The notes: generated by a model from the sequence alone, not told the origin. A stretch of 64,000 nucleotides of DNA from Streptomyces aureoverticillatus (GCF_014649395.1 NZ_BMSY01000016.1:1-64000); one strand, 5' to 3'; positions 44,765 through 53,511 are shown, numbered from the stretch's first letter. A program made the numbers and translations.

Positions 44765-45082
44765 AGTGTTGTCCGGAGGCCCCCGCTACACCGTCGCATT
44801 GCGGTCGGCGTGACGTGATGCGCGCGGTGACTTCACGGGCGCGTCGATGAAAGCGGCGTAATTTTCGCCCGGCCCGGTGGGGTTTGTCGCCGGGATTTCA
44901 GAAAACCGGGCGGGCCGAATTGGCCAGAGTGCGGGAATCGGGCCGATGGGTCACAATGCCCTGGCCACGGCCGGGCACGGCCGCCTAGGATCGCCGACGC
45001 GAACCTGCACCGGCGGCGCACGGCCCGCGCGTCGCCCCATCACGACCGGAGAATTTCGGGGGAAATTCAAGGGGGAGTGGAA
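44765..45082. other. Intergenic region with a putative promoter for the prephenate-type operon
   Basis: No gene is seen. TAGGAT at 44986-44991 is a good -10; the -35 about 17 nt upstream is GC-rich and weak, so an activator may be needed. It would give a leader of about 85 nt ending in GGGGGAG before the ATG at 45083. Confidence 0.4.
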
Positions 45083-45745
45083 ATGATGACGGGGGAACAA
45101 GTGAGCGTCGTCCATTTACCGTCCGCGGAGCCCGAGCCGGGGGTGATGCCGCCCGCTCAGCCGGACGCGGAGCCCTCTTCGACGGTCGATGAGATTCGGT
45201 ACCTGCACACCCTCGGCCCGACCGGCACCAACCTGGAGTCCGCGGCCCACCTGTGGCTCCGGCGGCGGGGACGCGCCGACGACGGGCAGGTCCTCCTGCA
45301 CACCTCCCTCGAGAGCGCCATGGACAGCGTGCCCAGGACCGGCGAACACGCACTGCTCGCCTGCGCCGTCTACCCCGACCTGCACACCCTCGTCTTCGGC
45401 AACCTGCTCACCTGCCGCATGGTGGACTGCTTCCTGTGGCCCACCCACGAAATGGTGCTCGCCGTCCCGCCCGGCGCCCGCGCCGAACCGGACACCGTGG
45501 CCACCCACCCCGCCCCCGCCGGCCTCGTACCGCCCGCGAGCACCCGGCAGTTGGTGACCAGCAACGCGCAGGCCGCCATCGACTGCGCCGACGGCCGCGC
45601 CGACGGCTGCGTCACCACCGTCGTCGCCGCGCGCGCCCACGGCCTCCGGGTCGTCCGCAGCTTCGGCGAGGTGCCGATGGTCTTCACCGTCCACCAGGTA
45701 CGCGAGACCGATCCTGCCCACCAGGCACGGGAGACCCGTCGATGA
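45083..45745 (+). CDS. Prephenate dehydratase-fold protein lacking the TRF motif (possible BacA-like prephenate decarboxylase)
   Basis: 220 aa; GGGGGAG lies five bases before the ATG. YLHTLGPTGTNLESAAHLWL (about residues 36-55) matches the GPxGT-SxxAA opening of prephenate dehydratases, and SNAQAAIDCADGRADGCVTT (about 157-176) matches the SNxxAA...A segment near the end of that domain. The following segment reads GEVPMVFTVHQ where dehydratases have the catalytic N-x-TRF, and there is no ACT domain. Lack of TRF is a known mark of BacA-type prephenate decarboxylases, which make non-aromatic dihydro-hydroxyphenylpyruvates (bacilysin pathway). It overlaps the next gene by 4 nt. The decarboxylase role is an inference. 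Confidence 0.65.
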   Translation: MMTGEQVSVVHLPSAEPEPGVMPPAQPDAEPSSTVDEIRYLHTLGPTGTNLESAAHLWLRRRGRADDGQVLLHTSLESAMDSVPRTGEHALLACAVYPDLHTLVFGNLLTCRMVDCFLWPTHEMVLAVPPGARAEPDTVATHPAPAGLVPPASTRQLVTSNAQAAIDCADGRADGCVTTVVAARAHGLRVVRSFGEVPMVFTVHQVRETDPAHQARETRR

Positions 45746-47016
45746 GCGGCACGCACGCCCCGTACCGCCTCCAGGACGAGCTGCTCGACGAGGCCGCGCG
45801 GCTCGGCCGCGGCCTGCTTCCCCGGATCGACGCCTTCCGCACCCGCCAGCGCGACGACGGCACGGTCCCCGGGCCCGACGCCGAGGACCGCCGCGCCCTG
45901 CTCGCCATCCAGGACGAAGCCGCACAGTGGTTCGCCGGACACGGCAGGACGTCCCAGGCCGACGCGCTCACCGCCGACATCGACGACTGGCTCGCCGCCG
46001 GACTCGACACCCCGCCGCACTTCGCCCGCTGCCGCGACGCCCTCACCGCGCCCGCCGACGGCGACTGGGCCGCGTTCCTCGCCCCCGTACAGACCACCAA
46101 CAGCGTCCCGCCCGTCGGGCGGCGCCTGGAGTTCTTCCTCGTACGCCGCAAGGAGCCCGACGCGCTGCCCGAACTGGCCGCCCACTACCCGCACCCCAAG
46201 AACAACTGCCAGGCCACCGTGCTGCTCGCCGGCAGCGCGGGACTGACGCGCGGCAACTGCATCGTCTTCTTCCCGGAGAACGTCGCGGCCCACGACAAGG
46301 TGGCCGAACAGGACTACGCCATCTTCTTCTTCAGCAAGTTCCGCCGGATCCACGAGACGTACGCCCTGCCGTCCGCGCGCACCGTCCTCACCGACGACAC
46401 CGTGCCCCGCGGGTCCGCCGGAATGGATCCCGAGGTCTGCTACCAGGCGCGCTCCGTCTGGGGCTATCTGCACGACTACTTCCACCACCAGGGGCGGTGG
46501 CCGCTCGACCGGCACGTCAAACTCAAGATGAACTGGTTCATCGGCCTCCTGGAAGAGCTGAAGGTCGACGCCAAGACGGTGCTCGCCTGCCACGACGACG
46601 CCCTCGTGCCCTACGCCGACGAGCAGATCGCGATGATCCTGCTGGAGCGGATGTTCCGGTACCCCCTCGACGCCCACGCCGTCCGCAACTTCGACGCGGG
46701 CACCGGTGTCTTCCTCTACTCCTGGCTGCGCGCACGCCGGGCGATCGTCGGCGACCGCGGCGACGGACTGCGCCTCGACCACGAGCGGGTCATCGACGGG
46801 CTGCGGGAGTTGGTCGACACGATCGAGGGTATGGAAGCGGCCGTCGGCACGTCCGCGGAGTACCGCGCGGCGGCCAAGGAACTGGTACGCACCCAACTGC
46901 CCGAAGGCGCGGAGGGCGACCGCTACGCCTTCACGGACGACCAGCGGACGCTCGTCGGGGCACGGGAGCGGCTCGCCTCCTTGCCGCCCCTGCGGTTCGC
47001 GCCGGCGGAGATGTGA
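45742..47016 (+). CDS. DUF6421-like protein, function unknown
   Basis: 424 aa, coupled to the gene upstream by ATGA overlap. I recognise only a DUF6421-type family. Visible features: NNCQATVLLAGSAGLTRGN and IVFFPENV in the middle, a striking GYLHDYFHHQGRWPLDRHVK segment (about residues 234-253) with an HDxxHH arrangement, then ELKVDAKTVLACHDD and DEQIAMILLERMF that supply acidic residues. These could form a metal site (zinc or iron), but the family is uncharacterised. No signal peptide or membrane helix. Its place between a prephenate-type enzyme and an aminotransferase suggests an enzyme acting on a cyclohexadienyl pyruvate or its precursor. Confidence 0.6.
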   Translation: MSGTHAPYRLQDELLDEAARLGRGLLPRIDAFRTRQRDDGTVPGPDAEDRRALLAIQDEAAQWFAGHGRTSQADALTADIDDWLAAGLDTPPHFARCRDALTAPADGDWAAFLAPVQTTNSVPPVGRRLEFFLVRRKEPDALPELAAHYPHPKNNCQATVLLAGSAGLTRGNCIVFFPENVAAHDKVAEQDYAIFFFSKFRRIHETYALPSARTVLTDDTVPRGSAGMDPEVCYQARSVWGYLHDYFHHQGRWPLDRHVKLKMNWFIGLLEELKVDAKTVLACHDDALVPYADEQIAMILLERMFRYPLDAHAVRNFDAGTGVFLYSWLRARRAIVGDRGDGLRLDHERVIDGLRELVDTIEGMEAAVGTSAEYRAAAKELVRTQLPEGAEGDRYAFTDDQRTLVGARERLASLPPLRFAPAEM

Positions 47017-47072
47017 CGGGAACGGCGTCGTTCCGGCACGGAAGCGATCGAGAGACGAGGGGACGAGCAGCC

Positions 47073-47507
47073 ATGGGAAGCCTTGACCGGGCCACGATGG
47101 AGGCCGCGGTGCGGCAGTACTTCGACGCGTGCAACAAGGTCGACCGCGACCTGTTCGCCCGGTGCCTGTCCGAACAGGTCGTGCACTACCTCGCCCACGG
47201 CATGTCCGGGCCCGTGCACGGCATCGACCCGATCGTGGAACGCTGGGGGGCCGACGTGCGGGCCAACCAGTCGCACTGGGCGGTGGACGCCGTCTACGCC
47301 GACGAGCACACCCGCACCGCCGTCTGCGAGTGGACCGCCTTCAAGCCGCGCCTCGGCAAGGTGCTGCGCGGCGCGGAGGTCTACCGCTTCGACGGCACCG
47401 GCCTGATCGACGAGGTCCGCATCTACTACGCGTCCCGACGCGACGACACCACCGACGTCAACGAACTGGAGGGCTACCCCTACGCCGAGCGGGGGTTCGC
47501 CACATGA
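47073..47507 (+). CDS. NTF2/SnoaL-like protein
   Basis: 144 aa, starting MGSLDRATMEAAVRQYFDACN, with GAGGGG upstream. The cone-shaped NTF2-like fold is suggested by an N-terminal helix pair, DACNKVDRDLFARCLSEQVVHYL, and a C-terminal strand set (GAEVYRFDGTGLIDEVRIYY). SnoaL-like proteins act as isomerases, cyclases, dehydratases or ligand binders. In this operon it could isomerise a dihydro ring, the role played by cupin BacB in bacilysin synthesis; that is inference. It overlaps the aminotransferase gene by 4 nt. Confidence 0.8.
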   Translation: MGSLDRATMEAAVRQYFDACNKVDRDLFARCLSEQVVHYLAHGMSGPVHGIDPIVERWGADVRANQSHWAVDAVYADEHTRTAVCEWTAFKPRLGKVLRGAEVYRFDGTGLIDEVRIYYASRRDDTTDVNELEGYPYAERGFAT

Positions 47508-48583
47508 CCCCTGCGGACCAGGCGCTCGCCGCTCCCCTCGACGACCGGGACGGCGTCATCTGGCTCGACGGCGAGTTCGTGCCCTGGCGCGCCGCCCGCC
47601 TGCACGTCCTCAGCCACGGACTGCACTACGGCGGCAGCGTCTTCGAGGGCGAGCGGGCCTACGACGGCCAGGTCTTCAAGCTGTCCGAGCACAGCGCCCG
47701 GCTGGTCGCCTCGGCCCGCCGCATGGGCTTCGAACTGCCCTGGTCGGCAACGGAGTTGGACGCCGCGACCCGCGAGGCCGTCGCCCTCGCGGGCCTCGCC
47801 GAGGGCTATGTCCGGCCCGTCGCCTGGCGCGGCAGCGACACCCTGCGCCTGGTCGCGCCGGACAACTCCGTGCACGTGGCCATCGCGGCCTGGCCCTGGC
47901 CGCGGATCTTCACCGACGGGCCGCGCGGCATCCGCCTGCGCACCTCGCGCTGGCGGCGCCCCGCCCCCGACACCGCCCCGGTCACCGCCAAGACCGCGGC
48001 CCTGTACGCCCTCGGCTCCCTCGCCGGACAGGAGGCCGAGGAAGCGGGCTGCGACGACGCGCTGCTCCTCGACCACCGGGGCCGCCTCGCCGAGGCCACC
48101 GGCGCCAACCTGTTCCTGGTCCTCGACGGCGCACTCCACACCCCGCCCCCGGATTGCGTCCTCGACGGCATCACCCGCCGCACCGTCATCGCCCTCGCCC
48201 ACGACCTGGGACTCACCGTCGTCGAACGCCACCTCGCCCCCGCCGAACTCGACCGCGCCACCGAGGTGTTCCTCACCGGCACGGCGTACGAGGTCCAGCC
48301 GGTCACCGCCGTCGACGACCGGCGCTACCCCCTGGGCGAGGTGGGCGCCGCGCTGGCGGAGGCGTACGCACGGGTGGTGCGGGGCGGGGCCGCCGTGTCG
48401 GACGGCGGGTCCTCTCACGCCGTGACGGCGGACGACGACCGCGGCACCGTGGCGGACGGCGGGTCCTCTCGCACCGCGACGGCGGACGACGACCGCGCCC
48501 CCGCCCCCCGGCCCGGCACCCCCGCTCCCGCCCCCCGGCCCGACACCCCCGCTCCCGCCGTCGTCCCGGGCGAGCGCGGATGA
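47504..48583 (+). CDS. Class IV aminotransferase (branched-chain aminotransferase-like)
   Basis: 359 aa. Fold-type IV PLP enzyme: HGLHYGGSVFEGERAY near residue 40, the PLP lysine in PVTAKTAALYALG (near residue 164), EATGANLFLV (near residue 196) and FLTGTAYEVQPV (near residue 255). It would transaminate a 2-oxo acid, here perhaps a prephenate-derived cyclohexadienyl pyruvate, to an L- or D-amino acid. The last ~60 residues are repetitive (SDGGSSHAVTADDDR-type and APRPxTP units) and absent from IlvE; they look dispensable. Stop and next ATG overlap. Confidence 0.88.
   Translation: MTPADQALAAPLDDRDGVIWLDGEFVPWRAARLHVLSHGLHYGGSVFEGERAYDGQVFKLSEHSARLVASARRMGFELPWSATELDAATREAVALAGLAEGYVRPVAWRGSDTLRLVAPDNSVHVAIAAWPWPRIFTDGPRGIRLRTSRWRRPAPDTAPVTAKTAALYALGSLAGQEAEEAGCDDALLLDHRGRLAEATGANLFLVLDGALHTPPPDCVLDGITRRTVIALAHDLGLTVVERHLAPAELDRATEVFLTGTAYEVQPVTAVDDRRYPLGEVGAALAEAYARVVRGGAAVSDGGSSHAVTADDDRGTVADGGSSRTATADDDRAPAPRPGTPAPAPRPDTPAPAVVPGERG
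48394..48562 (+). repeat. 54-bp and 27-bp tandem repeats in the aminotransferase 3' end
   Basis: Two 54-nt units (core GCGGACGGCGGGTCCTCTC) encode 18 residues each, then two 27-nt units encode APRPGTPAP and APRPDTPAP. All keep the frame. Confidence 0.8.
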
Positions 48584-49320
48584 CCGATCGCGGGTCCGGG
48601 CCCGTGTGCCCGGCGCCGGCCGGCGGGCCGCGCGACGCCTGGGTCGTCGGGGCCAGGGCCGCCGTGCCGTTCACCGTCGCCATCTTCGCCTTCGGCATCT
48701 CCTTCGGCGTGCTCGCCAAGGGCGCGGGCTTCGGCGCGCTCGCCGCCACCTCGATGTCCGGCCTGGTCTTCGTGGGCTCGTCGCAGTTCGCCGCCGTCTC
48801 GGTGATCGTCAACGGCGGCGGCTGGGCGGCGGCGGCCGTCGCCGGGACCCTGCTGAACCTGCGCTACCTGGTGATGGGCTTCGCCATCCTGCCCGCGTTG
48901 CGCGGCGGCCGGGCCCGCCGCGCCGTCGAGTCGCAACTGGTCATCGAGGAGTCCTGGGCCATCGCGAGCGACGCCGACGGCCGCTTCGACCGGGTACGGC
49001 TGCTGTCCTCCGGAGTGGTGCTCTGGCTCGGCTGGGTCCTCGGCACCCTGCTGGGCGCCATCGGCCCGTTCAAGGCCGTGGACATCCTCACCTACGGCCT
49101 GGACTCCGTCTCACCGGTGCTGTTCTTCCTGCTGCTCGCGCCCCACCTGGGCACCGCCCGCAAGCGCACGGCGGCCGCCACCGCGGCGGTCAGCGCGGTG
49201 CTCCTCACCGCCGTCGCCGTGCCCGACACGGCCATCGCCGTCGCCTGCGTCATCGCCGTCGTATGGACGTGGCGGTCCCGGCGGCCGACCACCGGACCCG
49301 GAGGGCCCGATGAGCCGTGA
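48580..49320 (+). CDS. azlC: AzlC-family branched-chain amino acid exporter, large subunit
   Basis: 246 aa. About six to eight hydrophobic helices, starting AVPFTVAIFAFGISFGVLAKGAG, with the AzlC hallmark FVGSSQFAAVSV (near residues 66-77) and LLNLRYLVMGF. AzlC and AzlD form a two-part exporter of branched-chain amino acids and analogues (known in Bacillus, and BrnFE in Corynebacterium). It overlaps the aminotransferase stop and the azlD start, so it belongs to the same operon and most simply exports the operon's product. Confidence 0.92.
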   Translation: MTDRGSGPVCPAPAGGPRDAWVVGARAAVPFTVAIFAFGISFGVLAKGAGFGALAATSMSGLVFVGSSQFAAVSVIVNGGGWAAAAVAGTLLNLRYLVMGFAILPALRGGRARRAVESQLVIEESWAIASDADGRFDRVRLLSSGVVLWLGWVLGTLLGAIGPFKAVDILTYGLDSVSPVLFFLLLAPHLGTARKRTAAATAAVSAVLLTAVAVPDTAIAVACVIAVVWTWRSRRPTTGPGGPDEP

Positions 49321-49627
49321 CCCGTGGATCGTCGTCGGCGCCCTGGTGGTGACCACCTTCCTCATCAAGGGCGCCGGTTCCCTGGTGATGGGCGACCGCG
49401 AACTGCCCGGCTGGTTCCCCCGGTTCGTGGAGTACCTGACTCCCGCGCTGCTCGCCGTCCTCGTGGTCACCCAGCTCGTGGGCTCGGCCGGCGCGCACGG
49501 CATGACGTTCGACGCCCGGCTCGCCGGCTTCGCCGGGGCCCTCGTGGCCTGGCGGCTCAAGGCGCCCGTGCCGCTGGTGATCCTGGTGGCCGCGGCGGTC
49601 ACGGCGGCGGTACGGGCGCTGAGCTGA
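49310..49627 (+). CDS. azlD: AzlD-family amino acid exporter, small subunit
   Basis: 105 aa. Three to four membrane helices in the AzlD pattern (IVVGALVVTTFLIKGAGSLVMG, PRFVEYLTPALLAVLVVTQL). It partners AzlC and overlaps its gene by 11 nt. Its 3' end overlaps the convergent SARP regulator by 29 nt, with no terminator between, so the two transcripts face each other. Confidence 0.92.
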   Translation: MSRDPWIVVGALVVTTFLIKGAGSLVMGDRELPGWFPRFVEYLTPALLAVLVVTQLVGSAGAHGMTFDARLAGFAGALVAWRLKAPVPLVILVAAAVTAAVRALS

Positions 49628-52600
49628 CCCCGGTGCCCACGTCCCGCACGGCTTCGGCGGCCGCCAGGGCGCGCGCGAGCCCGGGCCGGTGGCCGCAGGC
49701 GCGGTGCAGCCGCACGGCCCGCTGGACGGCCCGCTCCGCCTTGTCGCGCTGACCGAGCGCCAGATGCACCAGGGCCAGCTCGGTCCGCGCCGCGCCCTCG
49801 ACGAGCCGGAGCCCGGACTGCCCGGCCGCCGCCAGCGCCCGCCGCGTGCACGAGAGCGCCTCGCGGTGCTCGCCCAACTCCCGGTGTACGGCGGCGAGCC
49901 CCACGCACGCCTCGGCCTCGGCCCGGCGGCAGCCCGCCGCGCGCGCCGCCGCCAGGGCGCGCTCGTGGTGGTCGAGGGCGCCGGGCACGTCGTCGAGGCG
50001 CAGCAGCACCGTGCCGATCGTGTTGAGGGCGTCCGGCTCCACGAGACGGCGCCGGGTGCGATGGGTGACACCGAGCGCGTCCACGCCGTACTTGAGCGCG
50101 AGCCGCGGGTCGCCGCCGTCCCGGCACGCCTGCGCCAGCGCGTTGAGGGCGCCCTCCGCCGCGTACGTGAACAGCAGCCTGCCGTCCGCCGCGAGGGCCC
50201 GCGACAGCAGCCGCTGCGCCTCGTCGGGCGCGCCGAGCGCGTGCTGGACGGCGCCGAGACCCCACAGCGACAGCATGACGGTGTGCTGGTCGCCCGACGC
50301 CTCGGCGCGGGCACGGGCGTCGGCGAAGTGCCCCTGCGCGCTGTCGACGCGGCCCTGGTCGAGCCGGACGAAGCCGAGCAGGAACAGCGCCCACGCCTCC
50401 CCGGCGGGCTGCCCGCCCTCGGCGTAGAGCCCCAGGGCGCGTTCGGCGGCGCGGGCGGCCTGGTCCAGGGCACCCTGCTCGCGGTGCGACGCGGCGAGTC
50501 CGAGCACCGCCCCGGCCGTCTCCACGCCCACGCCGGTCCGCGCGAACAGCGTCTCGGCGTACGCGCTGTGCTCCAGCGCCTCGTCGTGCCGGGCCAGTTC
50601 CCACAGCACGTAGCACATGCTCCAGTGCATCACCGCCCGCGCGTGGTCGTCCTGTTCGGCCTCGGCGGCCCGCAGCCCGGCCTGCGCGGACCGCAGCCAG
50701 TCGGCGCGCCGACCGTGTTCCATCAGATGGCCGTGGAGCGCGAGCGCGGACTTCCACGCGAAGGGGCGGGGCCCGTGCCGCAGGGCGTGCTGCGCGCAGT
50801 CCAGGAGGGCGGGCCGTTCGTCCTCCAGCCAGGCCAGCGCGTCGACGGCGGCGCCGAAGACCAGCGGCGAGGTCGGGGAGCCGTCCGGTTCCGGCGGGCG
50901 GGCCGCGTACCAGGAGTAGAAGGTGCCGTACAGCAGGTGGGCGGCCTGCTCGGCGGTCGCCAGGTACCAGGTGAGCAGGCGGCCGACGGCGCGCTCGCGG
51001 GCGTCGGCGCCGTCCTCCGCCTCGGCCCGCTCACGCGCGAACAGCCGGACGAGGGCGTGCAGATGGAACCGGCCGGGCCGATGGGTCTCAAGCAGGCTGC
51101 GGGCGACCAACTGGTCCAGGAGCCGGGCCGTCGCGGGCACGTCGGCCCCGGCCAGCGCGGCGACGGCCGGGGCGGACAGCTCGGGGCCCGGGGCCAGCGC
51201 GAGCAGCCGCAGCAGCTCCCGCTCGGGGGCGGGCAGGGAGCGGTAGGACAGGGCGAGCACACTCCGTACGCCGGTGTGCTCCTCCTGGTCGAGCGCCAGC
51301 TCGTGCAGGCGGTCGCCCTCGCGCAGGCGGCGCACGATCTCCGCGATCGGCGGATGCCGGTCGCCGACGAGGTGGGCCGCGACGATCCGCACGGCCAGCG
51401 GCAGCAGACCGCACAGCCGGACCGCCTCGGCGGCGGCCTCCGGCTCGTGCCGCACCCGGTCCGCGCCGATGACGCGGGCGAGCAGCGCCAGCGCCTCCTC
51501 CTCGCCGAACACGGTCAGGCTCACCCGGTGCGCGTCGTGGAACGCGGTCAGGCCGCGCAGGTCGGTGCGGCTGGTGACGACGACGAAGCAGGTCGGCGAG
51601 CCGGGGAGCAGCGGACGTACCTGTTCGAGGCCGGCCGCGTCGTCGAGCAGGATCAGCATGCGCTTGCCCGCGAGGAGCGAGCGGTAGAGGGCGGCCTTCT
51701 CGTCCGTGCTCTCCGGCAGATGCCCGGCGTCGACGCCGAGGGCCCGCAGCACCTGCCCGAGGGCCTCGTCGGCCGTGGTCGGGGGCGCGGGGTCGTGGCC
51801 GCGCAGGTTGGCGTACACCTGGCCGTCGGGGAAGCGGTCGGCGACCCGGTGCATCCAGTGCACGGCGAGCGCGGTCTTGCCGACGCCCGCCATGCCGGAC
51901 ACGGAAGAGATCACCAGTGTCTGCCCGGGGCCCGCTTCGGTCTGCGCCAGCAGGGTGTCGAGCTGGCGCAGATAGTCCGTTCTGCCGGTGAAACTGGCGA
52001 CGTCGGGCGGGAGTTGACGGGGCACCGGCCGGGCCGGGCGCGGCGGAGCGGGGGGCCGGGCGGGGCCCGGGGCGAGGCCGGGGTCGCCGGCGAGGAGGCG
52101 CTGGTGGAGTTCCTTGAGTCGGCGGCCGGGTTCGATGCCCACCTGGTCGTCGAGGAGCTGGTAGAAGTCGCGGTACGCGGCGAGGGCGTCGGCGGGCCGG
52201 CCCGAGCGGTGCAGCCCCAGCATGAGCTGGCCGCGCAGCCGCTCGCGCAGCGGGAACTCGCTGACCAGCGTGGTCAGTTCGGCCACCGACTCCTCGTAGC
52301 GGCCCAGCTCGATGAGCGCGTCGAGGCGGTCCTCCCTGGCCACCAGGCGCAGCTCTTCGAGGCGCTCGGCCTCGGCCAGGGCGAAGCTGCGGTCGCTGAC
52401 CCCTTCGAGGGCGGGCCCGGTCCACAGCGCCAGGGCCTCGTCGAGCAGCGCGACCACGGCGGCCGCGTCGCCGTCGGCGGCGGCCTTGCGGGCCTGGTCG
52501 GTGAGGTGGACGAAGCGCAGGGCGTCGATCTGCTCGTCCGTGACGTCCAGGGTGTAGCTGGTGTTGCTGCGGGCACCCGCGCTGAGCAGGACCTCGAAGC

Positions 52601-52889
52601 CGGACGTGGCCCGTCTGCCGGGCTCCAGGATGCGGCGCAGGTGCAGCACGTGTGTACGCAGCGCGCTGATCGCGCCGTCCGGCGCGTCCCCCTCCCACAG
52701 GAGTTCGGCGAGCCGGGAGGTGCTGACCGGGTGGCCGCGGGCGAGCGCCAGGGCGGCGAGGAGTGCGCGCTGCTGCGGCCCGAGGCCGACGTGCGCGCCC
52801 CGGACCTCCACGCTCACCGGGCCGAGGAGGCGGATCCGCACCGACTCCTTCGGCGCCTGCTCCACCTCGGGCCCCGGCGTGCGGCTCAC
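49599..52889 (-). CDS. SARP-type regulator with NB-ARC and TPR domains
   Basis: 1096 aa from GTG at 52889 (VSRTPGPEVEQAPKESVRIR), with GAGGG upstream. A longer open frame exists but is made of Asn-Pro-Arg/Gln repeats and is unlikely to be coding. Winged helix and BTAD (about residues 16-265) lead to an ATPase with P-loop GMAGVGKTALA (near residue 335), LILLDDAAG Walker B, then TPR-like helices to the end. Being convergent with the azlD end of the prephenate-type operon and upstream of two SnoaL-like genes, it is a good candidate activator of this locus. Confidence 0.9.
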   Translation of the reverse strand: MSRTPGPEVEQAPKESVRIRLLGPVSVEVRGAHVGLGPQQRALLAALALARGHPVSTSRLAELLWEGDAPDGAISALRTHVLHLRRILEPGRRATSGFEVLLSAGARSNTSYTLDVTDEQIDALRFVHLTDQARKAAADGDAAAVVALLDEALALWTGPALEGVSDRSFALAEAERLEELRLVAREDRLDALIELGRYEESVAELTTLVSEFPLRERLRGQLMLGLHRSGRPADALAAYRDFYQLLDDQVGIEPGRRLKELHQRLLAGDPGLAPGPARPPAPPRPARPVPRQLPPDVASFTGRTDYLRQLDTLLAQTEAGPGQTLVISSVSGMAGVGKTALAVHWMHRVADRFPDGQVYANLRGHDPAPPTTADEALGQVLRALGVDAGHLPESTDEKAALYRSLLAGKRMLILLDDAAGLEQVRPLLPGSPTCFVVVTSRTDLRGLTAFHDAHRVSLTVFGEEEALALLARVIGADRVRHEPEAAAEAVRLCGLLPLAVRIVAAHLVGDRHPPIAEIVRRLREGDRLHELALDQEEHTGVRSVLALSYRSLPAPERELLRLLALAPGPELSAPAVAALAGADVPATARLLDQLVARSLLETHRPGRFHLHALVRLFARERAEAEDGADARERAVGRLLTWYLATAEQAAHLLYGTFYSWYAARPPEPDGSPTSPLVFGAAVDALAWLEDERPALLDCAQHALRHGPRPFAWKSALALHGHLMEHGRRADWLRSAQAGLRAAEAEQDDHARAVMHWSMCYVLWELARHDEALEHSAYAETLFARTGVGVETAGAVLGLAASHREQGALDQAARAAERALGLYAEGGQPAGEAWALFLLGFVRLDQGRVDSAQGHFADARARAEASGDQHTVMLSLWGLGAVQHALGAPDEAQRLLSRALAADGRLLFTYAAEGALNALAQACRDGGDPRLALKYGVDALGVTHRTRRRLVEPDALNTIGTVLLRLDDVPGALDHHERALAAARAAGCRRAEAEACVGLAAVHRELGEHREALSCTRRALAAAGQSGLRLVEGAARTELALVHLALGQRDKAERAVQRAVRLHRACGHRPGLARALAAAEAVRDVGTGVSSAPVPPP

Positions 52890-52914
52890 ACCATTCCCTC
52901 TGCTTCCCTGTCTC

Positions 52915-52995
52915 CGGGGGTTCTGTGGGTTCTGTGGGTTCCGTGGGTTCTGTGAGTGGTTCCGTGGGTTCCGGGGGTGCTGTGGGTTCCTCGAG
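52915..52995 (-). repeat. 9-bp degenerate repeats upstream of the SARP gene
   Basis: About seven copies related to TGTGGGTTC (forward strand) lie just before the SARP start, between it and the SnoaL-like genes. They break into GTGGGTTCT, CGTGGGTTC and similar variants and look like a slippage-prone tract. Confidence 0.75.
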
Positions 52996-53131
52996 TTCCC
53001 TGAGCCGTCTCTTCGAGTCTCCGTCGTCCTCCTCTTTCCTGTCGTGCGCCCTTCCTTGCTCCTCCGGTCGCTGCCTGTGTCCCGCCCTGCCTCTGCTCTT
53101 CCTTCTTCCCCTTCCGACGCCGGTGCGACGC

Positions 53132-53455
53132 TCAGCCGGGGCCGGTCACGAAGCGCCGGATGACGCCGTCGGACACCGAGAACTCCCACGCGGTGTCGAT
53201 GTCGCCCCAGATGTCGTTGTGGAACCGGGCGTCGACGGACAGGCCGTCGGGCGACTCCCGCACCACCTCCATGCGCGCGTTCGACGTGAGCAGCTCCCGC
53301 TCCACCCACGCGTCGAGGTCGCGCTCGGTGCCCACGTCGATCACGGTGGCGTCCTTGGCGAGAACGGCCCAAAGGGCCCCTGGATCCTGGGCGTTGACCG
53401 CGTCGACGAAGGCGCGTACGGCCGGGTGGGTCGGCATGTCGTCATGGGGGGTCAT
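53132..53455 (-). CDS. SnoaL-like (NTF2-fold) protein
   Basis: 107 aa starting MTPHDDMPTHPAVRAFVDAVN, with AGGAGAGG before the ATG. A small NTF2-like fold: AFVDAVNAQDPGALWAVLAKDATVIDVG followed by FHNDIWGDIDTAWEFSVSDGVI. It could be an isomerase/cyclase or a ligand binder. It is 57 nt downstream of another SnoaL-like gene and upstream of the SARP gene on the same strand, so the three may be one transcript. Confidence 0.8.
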   Translation of the reverse strand: MTPHDDMPTHPAVRAFVDAVNAQDPGALWAVLAKDATVIDVGTERDLDAWVERELLTSNARMEVVRESPDGLSVDARFHNDIWGDIDTAWEFSVSDGVIRRFVTGPG

Positions 53456-53511
53456 CGTTCGTGCCTCTCCTGGTGCTCCGGATGGTGGGGGGTGGCGGCC
53501 CGTCGGAGAAG

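Noticed and set aside
52890..53372. A much longer SARP protein starting upstream at 53372.
   Set aside because: The extension is Asn/Pro/Arg repeat translation of the 9-bp tract and overlaps the SnoaL-like gene; the GTG at 52889 has a ribosome site.
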